Assembly (NCBI GenBank): GCA_023935145.1
Contig: CM043699.1
Span: 127,172,536 to 127,236,535, forward strand
Source of the DNA: Bretschneidera sinensis
Taxonomy: Eukaryota; Streptophyta; Magnoliopsida; Brassicales; Akaniaceae
DNA length: 64,000 nt
Reading direction: 5' to 3'
Part shown: in pieces, positions 34,830 through 46,699 of the stretch
How positions within the stretch are numbered: position 1 is the stretch's first letter
Layout of the letters: each line of letters starts with the position of its first letter
Program-made: the position numbers and the translations under genes
The notes under the pieces: model-generated
Databases searched by the model: none
Told to the model about the DNA's origin: nothing
Seen by the model: only the letters and a program-made list of their open reading frames with translations

Positions 34830-35883
34830 ATTCATACCAATTGGTGCCTCATCATCACCCTCCTAACCCTCATCACCACCAAGCTCCTCATCCTCTTCAC
34901 TATCCTCACCCACAACTCCACCTTGAGCACATTTATTTCTACTTTACCTCTACCATCATCATGTTGCACAAACTTCATCCTATGTAGAGTGTGAGAATCA
35001 AATGTATCTGTAGGGGCCAACTCAAGTTCCTCAGAATCATCCAAGGGAATATTAAGTGCTCAAGAATCTTAATGATTAAAATCCCAAATGGCAGCCCTCT
35101 TTTCTTATTCCCAACTCCATCTATCATTTTTCTCATAATAAAAAAATATATTTTACTTAGTCCTAGTCAATAAGCTCCACAAAAGTACCACATCCAATAT
35201 AGACAGATAAGTGTGACTACCTGTCCTAGGATTAATGTAGTAGCCATTAATCAAGTGAATTACTCTCGACTCCATAGTTAAAGCAGAATAATGATTACTT
35301 GTCTTTTGTTGAAAGATATATTTTGGGTCAACTCTAAGCAGTATCACAACATTTATCCTATCAATATCATCTGGCCAACTAAGAGAATCAATCCAACCCT
35401 TTCATTCCTTAGGAATTTTCATAATAGAAAACAACACATCTACATTCACCCTAAACTCTATATCATAACCATAGTACAAAAACTCAAAGATTTTGTAGAT
35501 ACTTATACCAAAGTTGCGTAAAATTGATTGATTAACCTTAGGTAAACATTTGTTTCATAGTAGCTAAGGGCAACCAACCAATATTGCGAAAGAAAGGTTC
35601 CACATCTAGATTTGTGTACCAAATTTCAATCCAATAAAAATATTTGCACTTAATCATCATCTTAGAGCGAATAAACTCTTCATACCTCTCCTTGGCCATT
35701 TTGTCCCTAAAACTTTTGGTGTCAAGGTCCATTCGCGACTTCTTGCTCGTCTCCCAAACTTTTCTTTTTTATTTCCTCCCCCTTTCTTCCTCTTTAGATG
35801 GCATCGTACCCTTAGATCCGAGATACATAGATTTCTTAACCATTGTAAATGAAATCAAGAGAAAAAGGGTAAAAAAAAATTGA
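34830..35883 (-). pseudogene. Copia B downstream third ORF (plant transposon protein-like)
   Basis: Minus-strand frames between RNase H and the 3' LTR encode MDLDTKSFRDKMAKERYEEF and EPFFRNIGWLPLATMKQMFT (35538-35732). They continue with DRINVVILLRVDPKYIF, INGYYINPRTGSHTYLSILD and VVLLWSLLTRTK (about 35153-35400), then an acidic C-terminal part (34832-35044). The pattern recalls the Pfam family named putative plant transposon protein, found as an extra ORF in SIRE-like copia elements (from memory). Its function is unknown. Stops and shifts break it. It lies just downstream of the repeat/TATA block at 36031-36292. Confidence 0.6.
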
Positions 35884-36030
35884 GAGAAGTGTTTTTAGGG
35901 AGTAGGTAAGTGAGGATTTAAGTGGAATTTGATGAAAAATGGAAGATTTTAAAGAGAGAGAAAGTGAGATGCGGCTAGGATTTGAAAAGAGAGAGAAAGA
36001 TGAAGCGTGGAATGCCATAGAAAATGAAGT

Positions 36031-36292
36031 GATATATATAATCGCGATGTCACAATCGACAATGAGGGGGTTACAGTCGACTGTCTTAGTTCAGATCATG
36101 GAATATAAATCAATGGTTGAGGACAGTCGACTATGAAAAAGAGGATAGTTCATAGTCGACTGTGAAAAGCTTTTGTCCCAAATTGAGATTTTGCAGAACC
36201 TTTTCCCAGTTGATTGTGACTGAGGTCCAGTCGAGCATGAAAACTTTCTTTGTTTCTCTAGTCGACTATAGATTTTTTGTTGTTGACTGTAA
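36031..36292 (-). promoter_or_regulatory. Palindromic motif cluster and TATA box before third ORF (B)
   Basis: About eight copies of a motif with core AGTCGACTGTGAAA or variants lie at about 36054-36290. Reading on the minus strand they end at ATCGCGAT (36041-36048), immediately followed by a TATA box (TATATATATC), and then the third ORF. Copia C has the same order in the same place. The same motif clusters in both LTRs of this element. The placement suggests an internal promoter; this is inference. Confidence 0.55.
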
Positions 36293-36457
36293 TATTGCCT
36301 TAGCTAAAAATTTTACAGTTCTCTACAAAATAAGGTTGGTATATGCAATTCTTTAGTGATATAACATTAAATTAAGAGCTAATCTTCATTCACTCAATGA
36401 AAAATATTGAAAATGATGAATATAACTTAAGACAAAAAGCAATCACATATAATTTTG

Positions 36458-38307
36458 GGGTAAACTAAATTTTTAGTCCTCCGAGTATATCTAATTTCCT
36501 GTTTAATTTCCAATTGATATCATCTGCTATTGATTTCATCCTACTTTAGTTCCTCCGTTAACTTTTTGTCGAATCTAGACCGTCAAATACGAAATCAACA
36601 TGCTGACATGCCAAGTTTGTTGAGGTGGCCTCAATTTGCGCGGGAATCACTTACTTCATGCATGGGTAAACTACATTTTTAATGCTCCGAGTATAATTGA
36701 TTTATCATTTTAATCCCTTGGCTAATTACATGAATCTTGACAAAGATATATGAGGGCATTGAACATTTTTTCCAAGTTTATTTATTTCTTTTCCAGAGTG
36801 TTTGTTTACATAATTAAAATGATCGTTTGGTCTCCCATTGGGGGAGACTTTGTAGGTCCCAAGATTTTTTGTTAATGATACTAGAAATACAATGCATTAT
36901 ACCATCCTATACTTTTTTATTTATTTATGCAGTTTTATGTTAAAGAAATGAAATTTAGAACACAACAAGTTATAGCAGCACATCATGCTATATTACATGT
37001 AAGTTCAGTGCATTTAAACCAAATTGTACATGAAAAGAGCATTAGCAGACTTGTAAATTTCTATTTATGAAATTACTTGTCCTTTGAGTATTAAATTTTT
37101 AGAGTAAATATTTGTTTGTTCATAATATAAAGGGAAAAAAAATTAAGAAAAACCTAAAATATTTTTTCCCTTTCTATAATATTTGTTATGGTCATTGTGT
37201 TTGAATGATTGGATTGTTCTTCTTAATATTTCAAAATCATAATGAAGTTCCCTTTTGCTAAATTGGGTAAGAATGATGATTTTCTGTGTTGCACAAGTAT
37301 TTCTTAGTTTGAACTACTATTAAGAACATATGCAAACACACAAGCAAGCATAATTGGGAGATTTTTTTGTTTTGTTTCTTATGATGGAGATATATACTTT
37401 GAATACCTATGTCCTTATCTAATTTTTCATTTTCTGATGATTGATGATTTGTTCAGTTTATTTGTTCTTATAATAATCTTTTAGTAGTTTATTATTTGAT
37501 GGCCATAAAATAAGTGATTCTCAGCCATTATATGATTAATTATTAGTAAAAATAAATTCTACTTATTTTTATATGTTGCAAGACTTATACCCTAGAAATA
37601 AGCCTTTTGATCAAGTCATGTTTTCCATTGCGTGAAATAATTGAACTCTAGCTCTTCTTAGAACCTTAAAGCTATAATTAGTATTGTTTTCCTTTAACTT
37701 TGATTCTTTATGTTGTTATGCATAATCTTGAAATAGTATAATGTTCACTCCAAAAATTATATTTTCCCACAAGAAAAAAGACCTGGAAAAATCATTATTC
37801 TTCTAGGCATTTCCATTCCAATGATTGAGCTTGAGGGTCTTGATCCAATCAAAATAATTCTGCAAATTCTGAAGGTGAAGAGTTTAGATTTTTTGAAGTT
37901 CTCTGTAAATATCAACATCAACGTTTTTTAATATCTATGAAATCTTTTTTTTTAGTTTTCTACACAATTTTATGGCCTGCATATATCATTGTGACATGTT
38001 AAAACCAAAATATATTGCCTTGATTAAAATAAAAAAATAGTCGGAAAACTAAAATAGGAAATTAGGTATACTCGGAGGATTAAAAATGTAGTTTACCCAT
38101 GCATAAGGCAAGTGATTCTTGCGCAAATTGAGGACACTTCAGCAAATTTGGCCATGTCAGCATGCTGATTTGGCATTTAATGATCAATATTCGACAAAAA
38201 GTTAACGGACTAATCAAAATAGGACGAATCAATTAGGAAAATTTTTATTCGATGGACTAAAATAAGAAATCAGGTAAACTCGAAGGACTAAAAATGTAGT
38301 TTATCTC
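36458..38307. mobile_element. Mutator-like foldback transposon in copia B
   Basis: Terminal inverted repeats of about 265 bp (36458-36720 and 38036-38307) begin GGGTAAACTAAATTTTTAGT and, on the other end, GAGATAAACTACATTTTTAG. Each arm carries a second internal copy of the terminus about 200 bp inside, next to ATGCATGGGTAAACTAC. Flanks ATAATTTTG (36449-36457) and ATAATTTCG (38308-38316) are a 9-bp duplication with one change, the length made by Mutator-like elements. The 1.3 kb interior is AT-rich with no transposase frame. It inserted at the end of the copia B RNase H. Confidence 0.85.
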
Positions 38308-38436
38308 ATAATTTCGCATTCCTAATTCTATTCTAATCATATAAAATCTATCTTCATTTAATTGTTTTGTAAAGATGTCAACTATTTGCTTATTGGGACT
38401 AGCAAATTTAAGTTTATTATCTTCTTTTTTAGTATG
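38308..38436 (-). pseudogene. Copia B RNase H, C-terminal piece
   Basis: The minus strand encodes FASPNKQIVDIFTKQLNEDR followed by FYMIRIELGM, matching the end of copia C RNase H (IAEIITKPLNEDRF). It is separated from the rest of the domain at 48140 by copia C and bounded below by the Mutator-like element. Confidence 0.8.
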
Positions 38437-39620
38437 TGTTGACTTGTATTTGATTTTATTAATAACAAAACATTACTTAAATTGCACTAACAGTTTTATC
38501 TAAGTGTTTAAGTGGCAAAAGCATTCAATACAAAAACAAGACGCAAGAATACAACATGTACAAATACTAAAAGAAGACAGAAGATCTAGAATAGGCTCTA
38601 AGGTAATTGATTTATGTTATAAATCTCTAATTTCAGTTACCTAGCTTAAACTATGGCTCACTTTGCAAAAGTTTTTGACAAAAATAATCTGAAAAAATGT
38701 CTTTAAGTCAATAAAACTTTTTTAAAACATTAAAACAGGGTTTTGAGACAACCCAGTCGATTAGGTCTTTGAACCAGTCGATTGGTAAAAGGGATAGTAA
38801 GTTCTCAGTTGATTGGTAATATGACCCAATCGACTAGTAACATGACCTAGTCGATTAGGTACTTGTCTTAAGCCTAAAAGTGAACTTTTTTCACTTAACC
38901 TAGTCGACTGGTATAAGGATCTAATCGACTGGTAATTCAAAAATATGACTGTTTGAGACGCAGAACTTAAGCATTTAATGCTCTAAACCTACCAAATCAG
39001 TATCTAACAACCACATAAGACCAAGGTTATAAAAACCCCCATCAATAAGCATTTAAAGAACAAGAAAGAACACTTAATTTGATTTATAGCTCATTAATAC
39101 TCTCAAAAGCCTTGAAAATTTTATTGGGAGCCACTCTTTAAGCTTGTTCTTGAAAGAGAGATAATCTTCATCTTGTAAAGCATTCATTGCTATTTCTCTC
39201 TCTTTTTCTTTTACATTTAATACCATTCATTGTAAAGAGAAAGAGTTGGTGTAACTCTTAGAGTGTTTAAGATTAAACACTTCTTTGTAGCTTCCTTGTG
39301 GAAAAGAGTGCTTGTAAGGTTTGTGCAACACCCATGAAGTTGCTCGACTACATTTAGTGGATTACTTTAAGGAGGTTTCTTAAAGAAAGTGGGCGTAAGA
39401 AGGTTTCTTGAAGAGAGTGGGCATAAGGTCGGAGAGATTTCGATATTACTGAACCACTTTAAACGGAGCTTCCATATTCTCTTCCTCACTCATTGAATTT
39501 CAAGCATCTTATTTGTTGTGTGCCTTGCTTGATTAATTTGTTAAAAACTTGTGTGTTAATTAGCAAAAAAAATTTGAAACCCAATTAACCCTTTCTATTG
39601 GGCTTATACCTTGGTTTACA
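38437..39620 (+). repeat. Left LTR of copia C
   Basis: 1184 bp. It contains seven copies of the CAGTCGACTGGT-type motif at about 38753-38935, then a TATA box (TTATAAAAA, 39028-39036). The end GGTTTACA is followed by TTGGTATAAAAGCTTC, a decayed primer binding site. Confidence 0.9.
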
Positions 39621-39675
39621 ATTGGTATAAAAGCTTCATACTCAATTTCAAGCTTAAAATCATTGAGTTGATTCG

Positions 39676-41575
39676 ATGGCTTCAAATAGCTATGCCGAAG
39701 GTCATTCCTATACTAAACCTCCTTTGTTCAATAAATAATTACTGAAAAAATAGAATGAAAATCTTTGTAGAATGATAAAATTAAAATTTATGGAGAGTTT
39801 TTGAGGAAGGACCTAGAATTCCTACAAAGAAAATAACTACTGGAGAAATCAATCATACAATGCCTAAACTCAAAATGGAGTTTAATGAAGAGGATTGTAG
39901 AATGATGTCTCTAAATAGTAGAGCCACTAGTATGTTACATTGTGATTTAGATATCTCTGAGTACAATAAAATTTCTGTATGTGTTTTAGTTAAGGAGATT
40001 TGGGACAAAGTACAAGTTACATATACGGGCACTAGCGAAGTTAAAAAATAAAAAATTTATATGATAGTGTTCGAGTATGAATCTTTTAAAATGTCTTCTA
40101 ATGAAACAATTTCTCAAATGCTCCCATGTTTCACCACTATTTTTAATGGTTTAAAGTTTCTTGGTAAGAACTTTGAGGAGTTTGAACTAACAAGGAAGAT
40201 ATTGAGATCTTTTCTATCTACTTGGAAAGCAAAGAAGATGGCCATGACGGAGGCCAAAGATCTCAACAAACTTGATGTCAAAACGCTTCTCAGATCATTA
40301 TTGACATACGAGATGAATTCCAGTGCCAATGATGATGAGAAAAAGAAAAAAATGATTGCTCTTAAAGCCTCCATAAGCAATAAAGAGGAAGAAAAAGAAA
40401 AAGAAAATGAGAGCAGTGAAGAAGATGGTGAAATAGCTTTAATCACCAAAAGGTTTCATAAGTTCTTGAAAAAGAGCAAGAAACCTTACACAAATGATTA
40501 CACTCCAAAAAGGGAACCTATTTTGTGTTTTGGTTGTGAGAAGCCCGGTCACATCAAGGCCAATTGTCTAAAAATAAACAAACCATATAAGAGCTTCAAA
40601 AAGAAATCCATGATTGCAATAACATGGAGTGATGATGAAGAAGAAGAATCTTTGGACAATGATGTTTGATATGAGAAAATTGCCAATCTTTGCTTGATGG
40701 CAATCAATGATGAAAATGATGTATCAAATTCTTTCCCTTCTAATAATAATAATATTGTTAGTAGTAGTAAAGAATTAATTGAGGTAATTAATGAAACGCA
40801 TGAAGAATTGAAAAAAATTTGATTATAGAAATATTGCTCTCAAGAAGGAAGTCTCATCTCTTTCTAAAGAAATGGAAGGTCTAAAGGAAGAAAAAGAAAA
40901 ATTATATTCCATACTTTATAACTCATCACAAGATTTAAAAAAAATGAAAATGATATTTTAAAAAAAAAAAAGTAATGGAATTGAATAGCACTATATCTAG
41001 GCTTATTCTTGGAAAGGAAAAACTAGATGAAGTGCAATCTTGCCAAAGATTGGGTAGAGGAAAATTCGGCTTGGGTTATTCTCCATTAGGCAAACAAAAA
41101 TCTAAAGAGACTTTGCTCATGAAAGCAATATGTGTGGATGAACCCTCCACCTCTAAAGCCACTAGCAAGATTAAGAGTTCTCCTTCAAAGTATGCTAGTA
41201 AGCCTAAAAATGTAAATTTAAATTCAAATGCTAAGAATTTTAATGCATATGCTAGAGATAGAAATCCTAGAAATTCATATGCATAAATGTATACTCATCC
41301 AAGATATACAAATGCAAGGAATAATCATTCAAGGCATGCACATGCTAGAAATACACATATTAGAAATTACCATTATGTATATCTTAGAGATAACATGTAT
41401 GTTCATATCTCTCATGCTAAAAACATGTATCCTAGGAATGCTTATCCAAGGAACTATACGCATGCATATTTAAGACATCCTAAAAACTTCAATAACGATT
41501 ATCTTAGGATCATACATCATCAACATATCTACAATTATAGAGAACCTTATAATGTTAAGAAAGTATAGATTGCTA
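39676..41575 (+). pseudogene. Copia C gag
   Basis: Gag starts near 39676 (MASNSYAEGHSYTKPPLF) and is interrupted by stops in its first part. The best stretch, 40061-40669, has the UBN2-type region (SNETISQMLPCFTTIFNGLK), a Lys/Glu-rich segment and a zinc knuckle, CFGCEKPGHIKANC, at 40525-40566 with all ligands. After a further frameshift, about 41200-41560 encodes an unusual low-complexity stretch of ARN.Y/ARN.H-type repeats (NARNNHSRHAHARNTHIRN). Gag and pol were probably one polyprotein in this lineage. Confidence 0.8.
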
Positions 41576-41679
41576 AAAGAGCCATATTTTCTAGGACTAA
41601 CCCCAAAGGACCCAAGAAATTTTAGGTACCTGAAAGTGTAATTGTATATCCTTGTGTAGTGTAGATATGTCTCCATGCC

Positions 41680-44600
41680 AAAGAAAAAAGTAACTATTGG
41701 TACCTTGATAGTGGATGCTCAAATCACATGACCGGTGATCAAAGCAAGTTCAAAGAACTAACTCTAAGGGATGGTGACACGTCACCATTGGAGACAACAC
41801 AAAGATAAAGATAATCGGGCATGGCAAAGTGGGTAATGATTCCTCAACCATTGACTATGTTTTATACGTGCAAGGCCTTAAGCCAAATTTACTTAGTAGT
41901 TAACTATGTGACAAAGGAAACAAAGTCATATTTGAATCCTCTTATTGCCTAGTAATAGACATCAAGAGTAACAAGATCAAGTTTGTTGGCCATAGATATG
42001 ACAATATCTATCTAGTTGATTTAAAATCTTTACATTCGAAAAGTGAAAAATGTTTCCCGCTTTTAGTAAAAACCCTTGGCTATGGCATAGAAGGCTTAGC
42101 CGTATGAACATGAATTTATTTAAAATTCTTTCAAGAAAAGATTTAGTTGTTGGACTTCCCAAAACCAAATTTGAAAAAGACAAGGTTTGTGATGCTTGTG
42201 AAATGGGAAAACCAACTAGAATTTATTTTAAATAAAAAAATGCAATCTTAACCTCTAAACCATTGGAACTTTTACATATGGACTTGTTTGGTCCAATAAG
42301 CACCATTAGTCTAGGTGACCATCAATATACTCTTGTTATTGTTGATGATTATTCAAGATATACCTTTGTTATATTTATTGCTTACAAGGATAAAGCTTAT
42401 AAAGGATTTGTTAACTTTGGCAAGAAGATTCAAAATGAAAAAAGAATTTCTATCTCAAGTATTAGAAGTGATCATGGAAAAGAATTTGAAAATCAAAATT
42501 TTTCAAATTTTTGTGATGAAAATGGAATTGATCATAATTTTTCAGCTCTTAGAACTCCTCAACAAAATGGTTTTGTTGAGAGGAAAAATAAAGTTCTAGA
42601 AGAATTTGCTAGAACTATGCTTTGTGAAAATAGTTTGTCAAAATACTTTTGGGCGGAAGCCGTAAATACTTCTTGCTATATTTTAAATAGAGTATTAATT
42701 AGGCCTTTTCTTAATAAAACTTCATATGAACTATGGAAAGGTAGAAAGCCTAATATCTTTTATTTTCGTGCTCTTGATTGTAAGTGATTCATCCTAAATA
42801 ATAATAAAACTAATTTAGGTAAATTTGACTCCAAGACCGATGAAGGGATATTCTTAGGATATTCAATCTCTAGTAAAACTTATAGAGTCTTTAACAAAAT
42901 AACTCTAGTGGTTGAAGAATCCATACATGTTTCCTTTGATGAGTCTAACCCAATTGGTAGTAGAATAGTATCTCTTAATGGCGATGTAGATTTTATTCCA
43001 AGAATGGATACATCTACTCCCATTGTTGACCTGAAGGAGAGACAACCTCAAATAAATCAAGAGGTAGATGCTCTCAATCTTGATCAACCATCTACAAGTC
43101 AACAAGAGGATAGTTTTCTCAAAGATTAGAGATATGTGAATTATCATCCAATCGATCAAGTGATTGGTGATACTTCATAATGGGTAAGAACTTAATCTTC
43201 AATGAGAAATATTTGCAATTGTGTAGCTTATTTATCTTAAGTAGAACTTAAGACTTTTGTAGAAGTTGAAAAAAATGTTGATTGGACAAACGCTATGCAA
43301 GAAGAATTAAATCAATTTGAAAGGAATATAGTATGGACTCTAGTTCCTAGACCAAAGAATCATACAATCATAGGAACTAAATGGGTATCTAGAAATAAAA
43401 TGGATGAAAATGGAATAATTACTAGGAATAAGACTATACTAGTTGCTAAGGGTTACAATCAAGAAGAAAATATAGACTTTGATGAGACTTATGCTCCTGT
43501 AGCTAGATTAGAAATCATTCGTATGTTATTAGCCTTTGCATACTTTAATATTTCAAATTGATGGAAAATTGTCTTTTTAAATGGTTTTATAAAAGAAGAG
43601 GTTTATGTTGAGCAACCTCTTGGTTTTAAAAATCTTAATCTTCCAAACCATGTTTATAAGCTTTCTAAGCTCTCTATGGGTTGAGCCTCAAGAGCATAGT
43701 ATGAAAGGCTAAGTAAGTTTTTACTTGGAAATGGTTTTATAAGAGGAAAAATAAATACAGCTCTTTTCACAAAAACTCACAAAACGACACACTATTAGTC
43801 TAAATATATGTTGATGATATTATATTTGGTGCCTCTAATGAATCCATGTGTCAAGATTTTGTTAAGTGTATGCAAGGTGAATTTGAAATGAGCATGATGA
43901 GAGAGCTTACCTACTTCATCAGACTTCAAATCAGACAATTGAAATGAGACATCTTTATCAATCAATCAAAATATACCAAGGACCTACTGAAGAGGTTCGC
44001 GATGAAGAGCTCAAAATTTATTGGCACTTCTATGAGCACCTCTACAAAACTTGACCTAGATAAGGAAGGTAAGTGTGTAGATACTAAAACTTATAGAAGT
44101 ATGATAGGAGCTTTACTATATCTAACTGCAAGTAGACTCGATATAATGTTCATTGTAGAAATGTATGCTAGATTTTATGCTAATCCTAAGGAATCACATA
44201 TAATTTCTGTAAAAAGAATCTTAAGATATTTGTACAGCACTCAAAATCTAGGTTTATAGTATTCTAGAATATCAACTTTTGAGCTTGTTAGCTACTTGGA
44301 TACTGATTTTGTGGGTTATAGGCTAGATAGATAAAGCACTAGTGGAACATGCCAATTTCTAGGTGCAATGTTAACCTCTTGGTTTTCTAAGAAATAGAAT
44401 TCAGTTGCACTATCAACCGCCGAAGTAGAATACGTAGCCGTTAGAAGTTGTTGTGCACAAGTTTTGTGGATGAAACAATAACTAGAAGATTATGGCATAT
44501 ATTTTCAAAATATGCCAATTCGTTGTGAAAACACTAGTGCTATCAACTTGACAAAAAACCCAATTCAACATTCGAGAACTAAACACATTGAGATAAGAAA

Positions 44601-44765
44601 TCACTTTATAAGAGATCATGCTCAAAAGAGTGATATTAGATTAGAATTCATTCCTTCAGAAGATTAGATTGCTGAAATTATTACTAAGCCCTTGAATGAA
44701 GATAGATTTTGTAATATAAGACTATTAATGGGTTTAACAAATTATGAACATATGTGGGTTTGATT
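41680..44765 (+). pseudogene. Copia C pol
   Basis: The protease active site at about 41698-41745 reads WYLDSGCSNHMTG and is intact. The pre-integrase region (WLWHRRLSRMN) and integrase core at 42050-42787 show HMDLFG, RSDHGKEF and PQQNGFVERKN, carrying the acidic residues. Reverse transcriptase at about 43295-43960 has WTLVPRP, GTKWVSRNKMDE and the catalytic YVDDIIFGA near 43808. RNase H runs to about 44762 (STAEVEYVAV, ENTSAINLTKNP). At least ten stop codons or frameshifts interrupt it. The catalytic motifs survive, but no polyprotein can be made. Confidence 0.9.
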
Positions 44766-44907
44766 GCATCTACATTCATCATATGCATACTTGTCATTAA
44801 ATGAATTAACATTAACTCCTATTTAATATTTCTCTCACTAAAAAATGACATAGATAAATCATTTCTTACAAAATTCCTACTTAGAGCTCAAAATCTTAAG
44901 ATTTTTT

Positions 44908-45270
44908 GAAGACCTAGTCGAATAGTTGGATGACCTAGTAGACTGGTATCTCATTGTCTATTTACTCCTGTCGACTAGTTGGGTCAATCCAGTCGACTAG
45001 TAATTCACTACCCATTTTACAAGTCGACTAGTACAAGGACATAGTCGACTAGTATCACAAGACAAGTTTGGAGCCCAAAAATTTGAAATTTTTGGTGGAC
45101 CTAATCGATTAGTGGTGTCAATCTAGTCGACTGGTGTTTTACTGTCCAATTTACTAGTCGACTGGTACATGGACCCAATCGACTGGTATCCAAAAAATTC
45201 TCAAATTATGAAGAGACTAGTCGATTGGTACCCTGACCCAGTCGACTGATATCGCGATTCTATATATAGA
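44908..45270 (+). promoter_or_regulatory. Palindromic motif cluster and TATA box before third ORF (C)
   Basis: Twelve copies of consensus AGTCGACTGGTA (core GTCGAC palindrome, tolerating C/T changes) lie at 44908-45252. The last copy is followed directly by ATCGCGATTCTATATATAGA (45251-45270), then a pyrimidine-rich leader-like stretch with AAAACCCTAGC and the third ORF start at 45476. Copia B has the same ATCGCGATT-TATA block at 36031-36048 (minus strand). The same motif occurs seven times in the left LTR upstream of its TATA box. Promoter activity is inferred from layout only. Confidence 0.6.
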
Positions 45271-45475
45271 CTTTTCATTTTTTTCTTTAGATTTCACGCC
45301 ATTTTCTCAAAACCCTAGCTTTCTCTGTCTAAAAAATTCTAGCTTTTAGCCTCAAATCTATTGAAATCGCTTAAAAGAACCAACAACCATCACTCAAATC
45401 ACCTTATCTTCAACTTTCACGGTTGAATCTTCACCATTTTCACCAAAAACCTCTCACCAAACGTGATTTTACAAA

Positions 45476-46003
45476 ATGTCTGAGGGAATTCACATCAAGA
45501 CAATCGTTTCCAGACCTCACATGCCAAAGGGGTCTAGAACACGGAAAGCCTCGGCGCTGGACTCAAGAGGGAAAAGGGATGTCGGTTCTTCGAGCAAGCA
45601 AACGAGAATTGAGCTCGATGACTCACTCTTTTGGAGTCCAATCATCAAGAAATAAGGATGACGACGTGGCCGATGATGCAGCTTCTCTTACAGCCATGTA
45701 CACTAACGAGCTTGTAGCTAGTCCTTAGCATGTTGGGCATAGTAGCTCAACTGTTGGTCAGGTTGGGCATGATGATCTCCTATAGGCCATAGCGAGCCTC
45801 CAGATGTCTATGCAGTCTGAATTTCAGAGCTTGAGCTCTTTAGTAGACCAGAGCATCCAGTTGGTGTGGACAGACATCGATCTTATACGTCACGACATCA
45901 ACACCCTACGAGATGATTTCAAGTTACTCTAAGAGCACACAGAAGGCTCTTTGGCTGAAATTCAGGATCTTCTCCATAACAGTTCTGACTCTCCAGCCCA
46001 CTA
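45476..46003 (+). pseudogene. Copia C third ORF, internally deleted
   Basis: The ATG at 45476 opens a frame encoding MSEGIHIKTIVSRPHMPKGS, then RTRKASALDSRGKR and LDDSLFWSPIIKK, ending at a stop at 45653-45655. It lacks the long middle domain seen in copia B. A second frame at about 45762-46003 encodes a probable coiled coil (SLQMSMQSEFQSLSSLVDQS, TDIDLIRHDINTLRDDFKLL) with two internal stops. This looks like an N-terminal basic segment and a C-terminal coiled coil left after deletion of the centre. An overlapping 101-codon frame at 45423-45728 has no family pattern. Confidence 0.5.
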
Positions 46004-46699
46004 AGTCCTTGCTCCATGTTATTTATATTTTCTTTTAGCTTCATGGATAGTTTACAAGAACATTTCTTTTCATTTTTTTTTTCATACATTCATGTTATTG
46101 CTTGGTATGTATCAGATTTTCCTGGACAGCTACCTTAAGCTCAGTTATGTATGGACCTTTATATATACATATTTATTTTTCATTTATATAGCTCATCCCA
46201 TGTATGTGATTTACTATTTTGTTATATGGTTGAATGGTTTGAGCACTTATAGCTCATCTATAAGATTTACTTGTTTCAAGCTTCTGTGTAAATTTTTGAT
46301 ACTTTCCGGGAGGTCTTACCAACTCCGGTTATTGCTCAGTTTTTGCACAGAAGTCTTTTTATGCCTTATCTTATTGACTATGGTATTTGAATTGGTTATT
46401 TTCTAATTTTATCCTCCATTTTCTACCATTATCAAAATGGGGAAGAAAAAAAGAAAAACCTGTGTAAATTGATATAACGCAAAGCTTTAGGGGGAGCATT
46501 GCTTCGAACATGTTAAAAGGCTTAAAACACACTTACATTTGCTATTATTGCTTGATTAGGTTGTCATTGAATGCTTGCAGGTTGGTTTTGTCATAAAAAT
46601 AGAGGAAACTCTGTACAATTTTCCAAAAAAAACCCAATACTTAGTTTTTAAAACTGTTTTTTCTCTCTATGGTTTTGTCATCATCAAAAAGAGGGAGAT

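Noticed and set aside
34799..34994. His/Pro-rich plus-strand frames
   Set aside because: Antisense shadow of the acidic C-terminal part of the copia B third ORF.
44908..45252. CRISPR-like array from regularly recurring AGTCGACT motifs
   Set aside because: Spacing is irregular, motifs are only 10-12 bp and degenerate, and the context is a plant retrotransposon.
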